Assembly: GCA_035500775.1 (NCBI GenBank)
Contig: DATJWY010000065.1
Coordinates: 1-48,307, forward strand
Direction of reading: 5' to 3'
Length of the DNA stretch: 48,307 bases
Source: DATJWY01 sp035500775
GTDB taxonomy: Bacteria > Pseudomonadota > Alphaproteobacteria > Acetobacterales > Acetobacteraceae
Below the pieces are notes generated by a model. The model had not been told where the DNA came from. It did no database searches and saw nothing but the letters and a program-made list of their open reading frames with translations. Positions 9,531-17,831 of the stretch are shown here, piece by piece. Position numbers and translations under genes: made by a program. The stretch's first letter is position 1. Each line of letters begins with the position of its first letter.

Positions 9531-10985
9531 TCAGCCGTGCCGCGCCGCGGCGGCCTGGCCATGCCCGCTGATCTCGTCGCCGGCATTACGCGGCAGACGG
9601 GCGCAGACCGGCGAGGCCATGAGCGAGAGCGTCGTCACCACCAGGAAGGCGGCGGAGAAATCCGGCAGGCGCGGCTGGCCGTGGCCGGAGAGCGCCAGCG
9701 TGGCGGAGAGCGTCGCGGCGGCCACGCAGATGCCGAGGGTCAGCATCAATTGCTGGAACGTCGTGTAGAAGCTGGTCGCGGCGCTCATCCGCGCGCGCGG
9801 CACGTCGGCATAGGCGATGGTGTTGTAGGCCGTGAATTGCAGCGACTGGAAGAAGCCGCCGGCGAGCAGCACGGCATAGATCGCGGCCATCGGCCAGGAC
9901 GGCCGGAAGGCGGCGCAGAGCGCGATGGAGCAGGAGGCGATCGCCCCGTTCCAGATCAGCGTGGCGCGGTAGCCGAAACGGCGGAGGGCGATGCGCGCGG
10001 TGGATTTCATCACGATGGCGCCGGCCGCGGACATGAAGGTGATGGTGCCGCTCTGCGCCGCCGAGAGGCCGAAGCCGAGCTGCATCATCATCGGCAGCAG
10101 GAAGGGCATGGCGCCGGCGGTGATGCGGGTGAGCGCGCCGCCCAGGACGGAGAGGCGGAAGGTCTGGATGCGCATCAGCCGGAGGTCGAGGATCGGCTCC
10201 GTGTGGCGCCGCGCATGGCGGATGTAGAGCGCGCCGAAGACGAGGCCGGTCGCGAGGATCGCCGCCGTGGCCTGGAGCGAGCTGGTGCCGCGGCTCGCGG
10301 ATTCCAGGCCGAAGGTCAGGCAGGCGAGCGAGACGCCGGAGAGGCAGAAGCCGCGCATGTCGAAATGGCCGGGCGCGGGCTCGCGCAGGTCGGCGATGTA
10401 GCGCGAGGCCAGGGCCATGCAGATCAGGCCGAAGGGCACGTTGATGTAGAAGATCCAGCGCCAGCTGAAATACGTGACGAGGAAACCGCCGACCGGCGGG
10501 CCGAGGATCGGGCCGACCAGGGCCGGCACCAGCAGCCAGCTCATCGCCGCCACCAGATCCGATTTGGCGACGGTGCGCAGCAGCACCAGCCGCCCGACCG
10601 GGACCATCATCGCGCCGCCAAGGCCTTGCAGCAGCCGGGCGAGCACCAGGAAGGAGAGGCTGTCCGCCCAGGCGCACAGCATCGAGCCGAGGGTGAACAG
10701 GGCGATCGCTCCCCGGAACACGGTGCGCGCGCCGAACCGATCCGCCATCTTGCCGCTCGCCGGAATGAATACGGCGAGGCTCAGCAGGTAGGAGGTGAGG
10801 GCGACGCTCATATGCAGCGGATCGACACCGAAGCTCCGCGCCATGGCCGGCAGCGCGGTGGCGAGGATGGTTCCGTCCAGCTGCTCCATGAACAGCGCGC
10901 TGCCGATGATGAGGGCGGTGGTGCGGAAGGACGGTGCCCCGGGGGCGTTCCGGGCCGTCGTTTCGAGGGGCATGTCGGGCGGCAT
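9531..10985 (-). CDS. MFS drug/metabolite exporter, DHA2 (EmrB-like) family
   Basis: This is a proton-coupled efflux transporter of 484 aa with about 14 membrane segments. The first segment carries LDGTILATALPAMARSF, the hallmark of the DHA2/EmrB group, and motif A is represented by GKMADRFGART. LLQGLGGAMMVPVGR and GPILGPPVGGFL correspond to motifs B and C (antiporter signature). No membrane-fusion partner (EmrA) or regulator is adjacent, so the substrate is open. A second in-frame ATG at 10973 is equally possible as the start and neither has a strong ribosome-binding site. Confidence 0.88.
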   Translation of the reverse strand: MPPDMPLETTARNAPGAPSFRTTALIIGSALFMEQLDGTILATALPAMARSFGVDPLHMSVALTSYLLSLAVFIPASGKMADRFGARTVFRGAIALFTLGSMLCAWADSLSFLVLARLLQGLGGAMMVPVGRLVLLRTVAKSDLVAAMSWLLVPALVGPILGPPVGGFLVTYFSWRWIFYINVPFGLICMALASRYIADLREPAPGHFDMRGFCLSGVSLACLTFGLESASRGTSSLQATAAILATGLVFGALYIRHARRHTEPILDLRLMRIQTFRLSVLGGALTRITAGAMPFLLPMMMQLGFGLSAAQSGTITFMSAAGAIVMKSTARIALRRFGYRATLIWNGAIASCSIALCAAFRPSWPMAAIYAVLLAGGFFQSLQFTAYNTIAYADVPRARMSAATSFYTTFQQLMLTLGICVAAATLSATLALSGHGQPRLPDFSAAFLVVTTLSLMASPVCARLPRNAGDEISGHGQAAAARHG

Positions 10986-11270
10986 GGGAACAGGATCGTC
11001 TCGCGGTTCGGTGGCGGGAAGACGCGGCGGCGCAGGGCGGCGTCGCTATTCGCGCCAGGGTCGGGCGTCCGTGTGGGCGCCGGGCGGTTGCGCGCGGCCT
11101 GGGGCGGCTGTGTCTATCACGGCCGCGTGAAAATCCGCTGGTGGCAATTGCGCATACTGATGTATGAAATCTCGCGGAAACGTGAGCCTGGATCGATGCG
11201 GCCGGTTGCACGAGGGCGCGGCGCGGGTTCGGGTGAAAAATCGGAACAAGAAGCGGGAGATGCGCGACGC

Positions 11271-12359
11271 ATGACGACTCAGGTGGCTGTCATGAATGCC
11301 TATGGTCTGGCCATGGCGAGCGACCGGCACGTCTTTCGTTGCGGGGAAGAGCGTTCGACCGGCCTGCAACGCAAGCTTGTCCGGCTGCGCGGCCCGGTTC
11401 CGGCGGCGATGATGGCCTCCGGACCGTTCGCGGTCTTCAATGTCCCGATCGCCCGGCTTGCCTTGCGGCTGGAGCGGTGTCTTGCCGCCGCTCCGGCCGA
11501 AATCGGGCCGGACGGGCTGGCCGAGACGCTGCTGCGGGCGCTGGAGCAGCCTCTCGAGGTGCAGGATGACGGGGGGGCCGACCCGGATGGCGAGTTGCTC
11601 GCCTGCACCGCGGAGCTGGTGGTCGGCACGGCCCTGGATCGCTCCGGCGAGCCGCTCGCGGGGCTGCGGACGGTGCTGGCCGAGATGGAGCAGGCGCCGC
11701 GCTGCCGGGGCGGCGAGCGGTTCGAGGCCGATACGCTGGAGGCCTGGTCGGCCCGGGCCGAGGCGCTGCCTGGCCTGGTGCGCAAGCCCGAGGTGGCGGA
11801 GGCGCTGCGCGAGGCGCCGGATCTGTGCGGCCGGGCCGTGCTCGGCGCGTTGACGCGGGACTGGCGGCCGGTGAGCGACCTCTATCTGACCATTGGGCTG
11901 TGCTGCCCGCGGACCGGCGTGCCGGCGTTGATCGCCCTCAAGCTCTGGAAGGGGATCGGCCGGCGGCTGCATTTCGCCTCCCGGCTGGAGCGGGAATGGG
12001 ATAGTGCCTGGCGCTCCGGGCGCACCGTGCTGGTTGCCCAGGGCTCCGGGCGGCCAGTGGTCGAGGCCCTGGTGGACGGGGTTTCCGACGAGCATTGGAC
12101 GCGCCTCGGCGAGGCGGCGCGCGGCGAGGTGCGGCCCGGCATGAATGAGCGGTGGGACCGGGCGCATGACCGTATCAGCGTCTCCAGCCCGCGCGAGCTG
12201 GGGGCGATCGCGACCGGCCTCGTGCGCGGCGCCGAGGTGGTCGGTTATCTCACCCGCAACGCGGAAGGCACCGTCGCCGAGGTGGATGGCCTGATCATCA
12301 CCCCGGCGGGCGTGGAGGAGCAGGGGCTGGCGGCGGGGGCGGCACTGGCGGCGGCCTGA
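11271..12359 (+). CDS. Candidate proteasome-like Ntn-hydrolase, uncharacterised
   Basis: This 362-aa protein is not a named family to me, but its N-terminus reads like an HslV/proteasome beta subunit. Removing Met leaves Thr1-Thr2, then a hydrophobic strand, Asp17 (MASDRHVF) and Lys34 in QRKLVRL, corresponding to the Thr1/Asp17/Lys33 catalytic set with one inserted residue. A PAAMMASGP strand and a helix-like segment follow, as in the family. The chain is about twice the length of HslV, so extra C-terminal structure is present. No HslU-like unfoldase is adjacent. The ATG at 11271 has GGAG at 11256-11259. The reading frame stays open far upstream, but only antisense to the exporter. Function and activity are inference. 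Confidence 0.6.
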   Translation: MTTQVAVMNAYGLAMASDRHVFRCGEERSTGLQRKLVRLRGPVPAAMMASGPFAVFNVPIARLALRLERCLAAAPAEIGPDGLAETLLRALEQPLEVQDDGGADPDGELLACTAELVVGTALDRSGEPLAGLRTVLAEMEQAPRCRGGERFEADTLEAWSARAEALPGLVRKPEVAEALREAPDLCGRAVLGALTRDWRPVSDLYLTIGLCCPRTGVPALIALKLWKGIGRRLHFASRLEREWDSAWRSGRTVLVAQGSGRPVVEALVDGVSDEHWTRLGEAARGEVRPGMNERWDRAHDRISVSSPRELGAIATGLVRGAEVVGYLTRNAEGTVAEVDGLIITPAGVEEQGLAAGAALAAA

Positions 12360-12519
12360 GAGAGGCCCGCGCGTCATGTCGCGCCGCCACCGCCCGGGCC
12401 GGTGCGACGATTTAGCCATTGTGCGGGCCGTGCCGGCGCGACAACATTGGCCACGTATGACTGCGCGTGAAAAAGGGGCGTTTCGGCTGCGTGACCGTTG
12501 TCGAGGCGGAGCGAGAACG

Positions 12520-12810
12520 GTGATTTTGTGCCGCGAAGTGTTGTCGCTGGTGATGCTCGGGGGCTTGTGCGCCTGCCACGGCCAGATGGCGGATGCATCC
12601 AAGACGGCGCAGCGGCCGAGCTTTCTCTCGCGCACCGAGCAGGATTGCAAAGAGGGCGACCGGCAGGCCTGCCGCCTGTTGAATGCGTTGCAGCCGCCGG
12701 CGGCGGCGAAGCCGCGCCCCCCGCAGCGGCAGGCGGAGCCGATGACGCAGAGCCAGAAGGATGTGCTGGCCATCCTGCGCGGCATGGAGCGGGCGCGGGC
12801 GGATCAGTGA
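12520..12810 (+). CDS. Small putative lipoprotein
   Basis: This 96-aa product has a short hydrophobic N-terminus (EVLSLVMLGGLCAC) ending in a lipobox-like L-C-A-C. The mature part would be a small basic, Pro/Gln-rich periplasmic protein anchored by Cys. The GTG at 12520 is chosen because GGAG at 12508-12511 sits 8 bases upstream; an ATG at 12457 would place an Arg-rich extension before the signal peptide. A short motif with two further Cys (QDCKEGDRQACRLLN) recalls Sel1-like fragments, but that is weak. No function can be assigned. It precedes the FNR box of hemN. Confidence 0.5.
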   Translation: MILCREVLSLVMLGGLCACHGQMADASKTAQRPSFLSRTEQDCKEGDRQACRLLNALQPPAAAKPRPPQRQAEPMTQSQKDVLAILRGMERARADQ

Positions 12811-12865
12811 GCCCCGGCTGGCGCGCCGGTTCCGGCGTCGTTTTCGCGACGGTGCCCGTGCGGGA

Positions 12866-12879
12866 TTGATCGAAATCAA
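12866..12879. promoter_or_regulatory. FNR/FixK-type operator upstream of hemN
   Basis: TTGAT-CGAA-ATCAA is an exact match to the TTGATnnnnATCAA consensus for FNR, FnrN and FixK proteins. Its right end is 35 bases before the hemN ATG. The position suits activation of an oxygen-independent heme enzyme under low oxygen, as known for hemN in other alphaproteobacteria. Confidence 0.8.
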
Positions 12880-12914
12880 GGCGTCGCCTGGTCCGCTGCC
12901 GCATTGAAGCGGGC

Positions 12915-14291
12915 ATGGACAGGGACTCGCTCTTGCGGAAGTACGACCGGCTTCTGCCCCGTTACACAAGTTACCCGACCGCGCCGCATTTCGGCCCCGC
13001 GATCGATGACGCGGTTTACGGCGGCTGGCTCGCGGATCTCGGCGACGCGCCGCTGTCGCTCTACCTGCATGTGCCGTTCTGCGACCAGCTTTGCCGGTTC
13101 TGCGGCTGCCATACCAGCGTGGCACGCAACGAGGCCCCGCTGCTCGCCTATGCCGGGTTGCTGCAAACCGAGATCGAGCGGGTCGCGTCCCGGCTCGGGC
13201 GGCGCCGGGTCGTGCGGCACATCCATTGGGGGGGCGGCACGCCGACGGCGCTGCCGGCCCGCGCCCTGCTCGCCGTCTCCGACGCGCTGCACCAGCGCTT
13301 CGATATCGCCGCGGATGCGGAGATCGCGGTGGAGATCGATCCGCGCACCCTGGAGGAGGACCGGCTGGAGGCGCTCGCGCGCATGGGCATCACCCGGGTG
13401 AGCCTCGGCGTGCAGGATTTCGAGCCGATCGTGCAGGAGACGGTGGGGCGCATCCAATCCTACGAGACCACCGCTTCCTGCGCCGACCGGCTGCGGGGCA
13501 TCGGCGTGCGCTCGCTCAATCTCGATCTGATCTACGGCCTGCCGCACCAGACGGAGGCGAGCGTCGTGGCGACCGCCGAGCGTTGCCTCAGCCTCGCGCC
13601 CGACCGCATCGCGGTGTTCGGCTATGCGCACGTGCCTTGGATGAAGCGGCATCAGGCCTTGCTGCCGGAGGCGGCGCTGCCGGACGGGCCGGCGCGCTTC
13701 GCCCAGCGCGCCGCGACCGATCGCGTGCTGTGCGAGGCGGGCTTTGTGCCGGTGGGGCTCGACCATTACGCGCGGCCGGGGGATTCGTTGGCGCGGGCCG
13801 CGGCCGATGGCACGCTGCGGCGCAATTTTCAAGGCTATACCACGGATGAAGCCGAGGTGCTGATCGGTCTCGGCGCGTCCGCCATCGGTTCGCTGCCGCA
13901 GGGCTATGCGCAGAATGCCGCGCGCGTCCCGGAATACGGCGCGGCGTTGCAGGCCGGGCGTTTGCCGACGGTGCGCGGCGTCGCGCTCTCGCCGGAGGAC
14001 CGGCTGCGCCGCGCGGTGATCGAGCAGGTGATGTGCCGGCTGCGGGTCGATCCGGCGGCGGTGGCCCGCGCGCATGGCGCCGATCCGGCGGTGTTCGCCG
14101 CGGCGGAGCCGGCGCTCGCCGAACTCGCGGCGGACGGGTTGATCGCGCGGGATGGCGCGTCGCTGACGGTAACGGAGAGGGGGCGGCCCTTCGTGCGGGC
14201 CGTCGCCGCCGCGTTCGACGCCTATCTCGGCGCCCCCGGCGCGGCGGCGGCGACCGGAGAATCCGCGCGGCGTCATTCGCGCGTCCTGTGA
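12915..14291 (+). CDS. hemN: Oxygen-independent coproporphyrinogen III oxidase
   Basis: HemN decarboxylates coproporphyrinogen III to protoporphyrinogen IX without oxygen, using S-adenosylmethionine radical chemistry in the cytosol. The 458-aa protein has the true-HemN N-terminal signature PRYTSYPTAPHF and the cluster motif C56-xxx-C60-xx-C63 followed by C65 (CDQLCRFCGC). It also has HWGGGTPTAL and FQGYTTDEAEVLIGLGASAI. These separate it from HemW-like proteins. The perfect FNR-type box upstream indicates low-oxygen induction. A 2OG-dependent oxygenase starts 27 bases after the stop, probably in the same transcript. Confidence 0.95.
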   Translation: MDRDSLLRKYDRLLPRYTSYPTAPHFGPAIDDAVYGGWLADLGDAPLSLYLHVPFCDQLCRFCGCHTSVARNEAPLLAYAGLLQTEIERVASRLGRRRVVRHIHWGGGTPTALPARALLAVSDALHQRFDIAADAEIAVEIDPRTLEEDRLEALARMGITRVSLGVQDFEPIVQETVGRIQSYETTASCADRLRGIGVRSLNLDLIYGLPHQTEASVVATAERCLSLAPDRIAVFGYAHVPWMKRHQALLPEAALPDGPARFAQRAATDRVLCEAGFVPVGLDHYARPGDSLARAAADGTLRRNFQGYTTDEAEVLIGLGASAIGSLPQGYAQNAARVPEYGAALQAGRLPTVRGVALSPEDRLRRAVIEQVMCRLRVDPAAVARAHGADPAVFAAAEPALAELAADGLIARDGASLTVTERGRPFVRAVAAAFDAYLGAPGAAAATGESARRHSRVL

Positions 14292-14317
14292 CGGTGCTCC
14301 CTGTGATGGAGACAAGG

Positions 14318-15001
14318 ATGACTGACATGGAAGATGCGGACGCGGAGGCCCGGGCCCGCATCAATTGGGCCGGGTTCGAGGCGACGGAGCCCGGCCGGGA
14401 GCCGTTCGACTACCTCGTCATGCCCGGTTTCGTTCTGCCCGCGTCCTGCGAGGCGGCGCGTCTCGCGTTCCCGCCCCTCGAGCATGGCGGCGTGGTGCCG
14501 GCGCCGGAGCATCCCGAGCCGGCCGACGCGCTGGACGTGCTGCTCGCGGCGCTGCGGGCCCCGCATACGACGGCGATGTTCAGCCGCAAATTCGGTCTCG
14601 ATCTTGATCCGCGCACGCTCATGATCACGCTGCGCGGCCGTTGCCGGGAGATGGACGGAAAGATCCATACCGACAGCGAGAGCAAGGTGGTGACGGCGCT
14701 GATCTACCTGAACGAGAGCTGGCCGCATGCGGGCGGGCGCCTGCGCCTGCTGCGCGGCCCGGACGATCTCGACGACATGATCGCCGAGGTGACGCCGGTG
14801 GACGGCACGCTGATCGCCTTCCGCCGCACTGATCTCTCGTTCCACGGCCATTTGCCATTCGAGGGCGTGCGCCGGGTCATCATGCTCAACTGGATGGTGG
14901 ATGCGGCGGCGGCACGGCGGGAGGTGCGGCGGCATTCGATTTCCGCTGGCGTCAAGCGGCTGTTTTCGCACGCGCAGCCTCGGCGCGAAGGGGTGGGCTG
15001 A
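14318..15001 (+). CDS. 2-oxoglutarate/Fe(II)-dependent oxygenase, first of pair
   Basis: This 227-aa double-stranded beta-helix oxygenase carries the iron facial triad as H117-x-D119 (KIHTDSESK) and H176 (SFHGHLPF). An Arg about ten residues later (GVRRV) is suited to bind 2-oxoglutarate. The substrate is unknown; proteins of this 2OG-FeII_Oxy_3-like type hydroxylate proteins or surface sugars. Three in-frame ATGs occur at 14306, 14318 and 14327; the second has GGAG six bases before it. The gene follows hemN by 26 bases and precedes another oxygenase by 2 bases, suggesting one operon. Confidence 0.75.
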   Translation: MTDMEDADAEARARINWAGFEATEPGREPFDYLVMPGFVLPASCEAARLAFPPLEHGGVVPAPEHPEPADALDVLLAALRAPHTTAMFSRKFGLDLDPRTLMITLRGRCREMDGKIHTDSESKVVTALIYLNESWPHAGGRLRLLRGPDDLDDMIAEVTPVDGTLIAFRRTDLSFHGHLPFEGVRRVIMLNWMVDAAAARREVRRHSISAGVKRLFSHAQPRREGVG

Positions 15002-15003
15002 GC

Positions 15004-15678
15004 ATGGCGGACGCAGCCAACGCGGCGGTGCGTACGCATCTGCTGCGATCCTTCGACACGGCCGATGGCCGGGGCGCGCCGTACCGGCACTGGCGCCTGC
15101 GCGATGTGCTGCCAGTGGCCCTGTGCGATGCGGTGCGGGCGCTGCCCTTCGCGCCGCCGGCATTGGGGGAGCAAGAGGGGCGGCGTGATGCGTACAACAG
15201 CACGCGGATTTTTTGCGGCGCGGAAAACCAGGAGCGTTTCAGCGCCTGCGCCGCGCTGGCGGATGCGTTCCAGCATCCGGCGACGATCGCGCGGCTGAAT
15301 ACTTTGTGCGGGCATTGTCTCGACGGCAGCTTCCTGCGCATCGAATATTGCCTGGACACGGCCGGTTTCTGGCTGGCGCCGCATACGGATATCGGCGCCA
15401 AGCGGTTCACCATGCTGGTCTATCTCTCGACCGGGCCGGGCAGCGAGGCCTGGGGGACGGATTTGCTGGCGGCGGACGGAACGCTGGTGGACCGGCCGGT
15501 GGCGGGCGAGAATTCCGGCCTCATTTTCATCCCTGCCGAGGATACCTGGCACGGCTTCGCGCCGCGGCCGATCGAGGGCGTGCGGCACTCCCTGATCGTC
15601 AATTACGTCGTGCCGGAATGGCAGTCCCGCCACGAGCTGGCCTTTCCGGAGCGGCCGGTGACCGCGGGCGTGGCCTGA
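15004..15678 (+). CDS. 2-oxoglutarate/Fe(II)-dependent oxygenase, second of pair
   Basis: This 224-aa protein of the same superfamily as its upstream neighbour is too divergent to be a recent duplicate. The triad is H127-x-D129 (APHTDIGAK) and H183 (TWHGFAPRP), and R194 in GVRHSLIVNYV is the likely 2OG-binding Arg. The start codon lies 2 bases after the preceding stop in another frame, so the two are probably translationally coupled and may act on the same substrate. Function is unassigned. The stop codon abuts a long nested palindrome. Confidence 0.75.
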   Translation: MADAANAAVRTHLLRSFDTADGRGAPYRHWRLRDVLPVALCDAVRALPFAPPALGEQEGRRDAYNSTRIFCGAENQERFSACAALADAFQHPATIARLNTLCGHCLDGSFLRIEYCLDTAGFWLAPHTDIGAKRFTMLVYLSTGPGSEAWGTDLLAADGTLVDRPVAGENSGLIFIPAEDTWHGFAPRPIEGVRHSLIVNYVVPEWQSRHELAFPERPVTAGVA

Positions 15679-15862
15679 TACCAACCGCCGTAAGTCTTGA
15701 CCGGCCAAGAAAGGCCAGGGCCCTGCCCTGGGGCCGTACGGCCCCAGACCCCATGAATTTAAAGGAATCAAATGGTTATGGGCTGGGGCCAATGGCCCCA
15801 GTGGGGTCCAGGGGCAAAGCCCTTGGCCTTTCAGGCGGGTCAATCAATAAGGCCGTTGGTAT
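15678..15862. repeat. Nested palindromic intergenic element, copy 2
   Basis: Outer arms 15678-15701 (beginning ATACCAAC) and 15839-15862 (ending GTTGGTAT) match as an inverted repeat at about 18 of 24 positions. Inside lies a second pair: AAGGCCAGGGCCCTGCCCTGG near 15711 against CCAGGGGCAAAGCCCTTGGCCTT ending near 15831. Inside that are GGGGCCGTACGGCCCC (15730-15745, perfect palindrome) and a CTGGGGCC/GGCCCCAG hairpin near 15784. The central AT-rich spacer resembles that of the element at 6875. It contains no gene; the interval up to 16072 otherwise shows nothing recognisable. Confidence 0.7.
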
Positions 15863-16072
15863 AAGGCGGTAACGCGGTTGGTCGGGCGGGTTCTGGACCA
15901 CCGGGCGCGCGGGTGGGCGCGGGGCTTGGCCTCGGGGGCGTTTTCCTGAGCCGTGAAGGGGGTTGTGATATATCCCCCTTGCGGCCGGTGGAAATCTTTG
16001 TCTCGATGGTGGAGGCGATGATGTGTGCGCCGCGTCGCTCGCCTGTCTGCAATATCGTTGGAAGGACCCACC

Positions 16073-16672
16073 GTGACCGAGTTCGGTGGCCGCAAGGCTG
16101 ACTACCCGATCGACAAGCTGTTCCTGCAACGCTGGTCGCCGCGTGCCTTCACCGGGGAGGAGATTCCCGTGGAGGCGCTGCACACGATCCTGGAAGCCGC
16201 CCGCTGGGCGCCCTCCGCGTATAACGCGCAGCCCTGGCGCTTTCTCTATGCCCAGCGCCATACCCCCTCCTGGGGGCTTTTCCTCAGCCTGCTCGGGGAT
16301 TTCAACCGGCTCTGGTCGGAGAAGGCGGCCGCGCTGGTGGTGATCGTGTCGCAAACGACCATGACGCCGCCGGGCTCCGACAAGGAGGTGCCGTCCTACA
16401 GCCACTCCTTCGATGCCGGGGCGGCTTGGTCGAGCCTGGCGCTGCAGGCCGCGCTTTCCGGCTGGGCGACGCATGCGATGACCGGTTTCGACCGGGATCG
16501 CGCCGTCGTCGATCTGAATGTGCCGGCGGGGTATCGGGTTGAGGCCGCTGTCGCGATCGGGCGGCAGGGAAACCCGTCCAGCCTGCCGGAGAATCTGGCG
16601 GCCCGGGAGAAGCCGAACGACCGTCGGCCGCTGGCGGAGCTGATTCACGAGGGCGGCTTCCCGCCGCGATAG
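16073..16672 (+). CDS. Nitroreductase-family flavoprotein
   Basis: This is an FMN-dependent NAD(P)H oxidoreductase of the nitroreductase fold, 199 aa. RWSPRAFTGEEI near the N-terminus and ARWAPSAYNAQPWRF are the phosphate/flavin-binding segments. SSLALQAALSGWATH and AVAIGRQG are the later conserved parts. GTG at 16073 is taken as the start because GGAAGGA lies 6 bases upstream; an ATG at 16025 lacks such a site. The physiological substrate is unknown. It faces rpoH convergently across a GC-rich hairpin. Confidence 0.82.
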   Translation: MTEFGGRKADYPIDKLFLQRWSPRAFTGEEIPVEALHTILEAARWAPSAYNAQPWRFLYAQRHTPSWGLFLSLLGDFNRLWSEKAAALVVIVSQTTMTPPGSDKEVPSYSHSFDAGAAWSSLALQAALSGWATHAMTGFDRDRAVVDLNVPAGYRVEAAVAIGRQGNPSSLPENLAAREKPNDRRPLAELIHEGGFPPR

Positions 16673-16723
16673 GCTGTTCCACGCGCGTCGGCCGGGCAGG
16701 GGAGCGAGGCCATAGGCCCCGCC

Positions 16724-16742
16724 CCCTGGGACGCCCCCAGGG
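16724..16742. terminator. Hairpin between nitroreductase and rpoH
   Basis: CCCTGGG (16724-16730) and CCCAGGG (16736-16742) form a 7-bp stem with a 5-base loop between convergent stop codons. GC-rich palindromic sequence flanks it and no T-run is present. It is likely a shared transcript end. Confidence 0.5.
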
Positions 16743-16750
16743 AACCCGGC

Positions 16751-17641
16751 TCAGGCCGCCGGTTGCGCGGCCTGACGCCGTTCCGTCACCTGGGCCTTCA
16801 TCGCCTTCTGCAGCTTCTCGAAGGCGCGGACCTCGATCTGCCGGACCCGCTCGCGGGAGATGTTGTACTGCTGCGAGAGGTCTTCGAGCGTGGTCGGGTT
16901 GTCCTTCAGCCGGCGCTCGATCAGGATGTGGCGCTCGCGGTCGTTCAGCGTCTTCAGCGCGCCGTTGAGCAGCGCCTTGCGTCCGCTGAGCTCTTCCCGC
17001 TCGGCCAGCTCGCTTTCCTGGCTTTCGCTCTCATCGACCAGCCAATCCTGCCATTCGCCTTCGCTGTCGGCGCGGACGGGCGCGTTCAGGCTGTGATCAG
17101 GCGCGGCGAGGCGCCGGTTCATGCTGACCACGTCCTGCTCCGGCACATCCAGTACCCGGGCGATCTTGCTGACCTGCTCGGGCTTGAGGTCGCCGTCCTC
17201 GATCGCCTGCATTTGCCCCTTGAGGCGGCGCAGGTTGAAGAACAGCTTCTTCTGCGCGGCCGTGGTGCCCATCTTCACGAGCGACCAGCTGTGCAGGATG
17301 TATTCCTGGATGGCGGCGCGGATCCACCACATCGCATAGGTGGCGAGACGGAAGCCGCGATCCGGATCGAACCGCTTCACCGCCTGCATCATGCCGACAT
17401 TGCCCTCGCTGATCAGCTCGCCGACCGGCAGGCCGTAACCGCGATAGCCCATGGCGATTTTCGCGACGAGTCGCAGATGGGAGGTGACAAGCTTATGCGC
17501 CGCCTCCATATCACCGTTGTCACGCCATGCGTGGGAAAGCCGGAGCTCTTCCTCGGGGGAGAGCATGGGGAATTTGCGTATCTCCTGGAGATAGCGCGAA
17601 AGATTGCCCTCGGGGGCAATATTGATGACGGCAGAGGCCAT
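16751..17641 (-). CDS. rpoH: RNA polymerase heat-shock sigma factor RpoH (sigma-32)
   Basis: This 296-aa sigma factor directs heat-shock transcription. Region 2 is clear (ISEGNVGMMQAVKRFDPDRGFRLATYAMWWIRAAIQEYI is split across 2.1-2.4). The RpoH box KKLFFNLRR follows and identifies sigma-32 rather than RpoD. Region 4.2 ends with YNISRERVRQIEVRAFEKL. The start at 17641 (MASAVINIAPEG) has AAAGGAG eight bases upstream; an in-frame start 21 codons earlier is less likely. rluD lies immediately upstream on the same strand, and a sigma-70-like promoter overlaps its stop codon, so rpoH can be transcribed independently. Confidence 0.95.
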   Translation of the reverse strand: MASAVINIAPEGNLSRYLQEIRKFPMLSPEEELRLSHAWRDNGDMEAAHKLVTSHLRLVAKIAMGYRGYGLPVGELISEGNVGMMQAVKRFDPDRGFRLATYAMWWIRAAIQEYILHSWSLVKMGTTAAQKKLFFNLRRLKGQMQAIEDGDLKPEQVSKIARVLDVPEQDVVSMNRRLAAPDHSLNAPVRADSEGEWQDWLVDESESQESELAEREELSGRKALLNGALKTLNDRERHILIERRLKDNPTTLEDLSQQYNISRERVRQIEVRAFEKLQKAMKAQVTERRQAAQPAA

Positions 17642-17831
17642 TTGGACGGCTCCTTTCGTCTCGACCGACGATATTGCTACCCCTTCTACGAGCGTAGCGG
17701 GCAATCGGTTTCAACTTCGTGAAAACGGGAGCGCGAGGAGGCTTTCACGTCCCAGTGAAGCGCCCCAAATCAGGCGGCGATACCCTGGACAGCCAACTTG
17801 TGCTGCACGCCCGCAGCATCAGTTAGGGGTG

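Noticed and set aside
9537..11270. Long in-frame upstream extension of the Ntn-hydrolase-like gene
   Set aside because: The extension runs entirely antisense to the MFS exporter and through its promoter, with low-complexity composition; the ATG at 11271 places Thr at the correct catalytic position.
11260..11274. Four-codon mini-frame (ATG CGC GAC GCA TGA) overlapping the Ntn-like gene start
   Set aside because: Too short and common by chance; no evidence of a leader peptide function.
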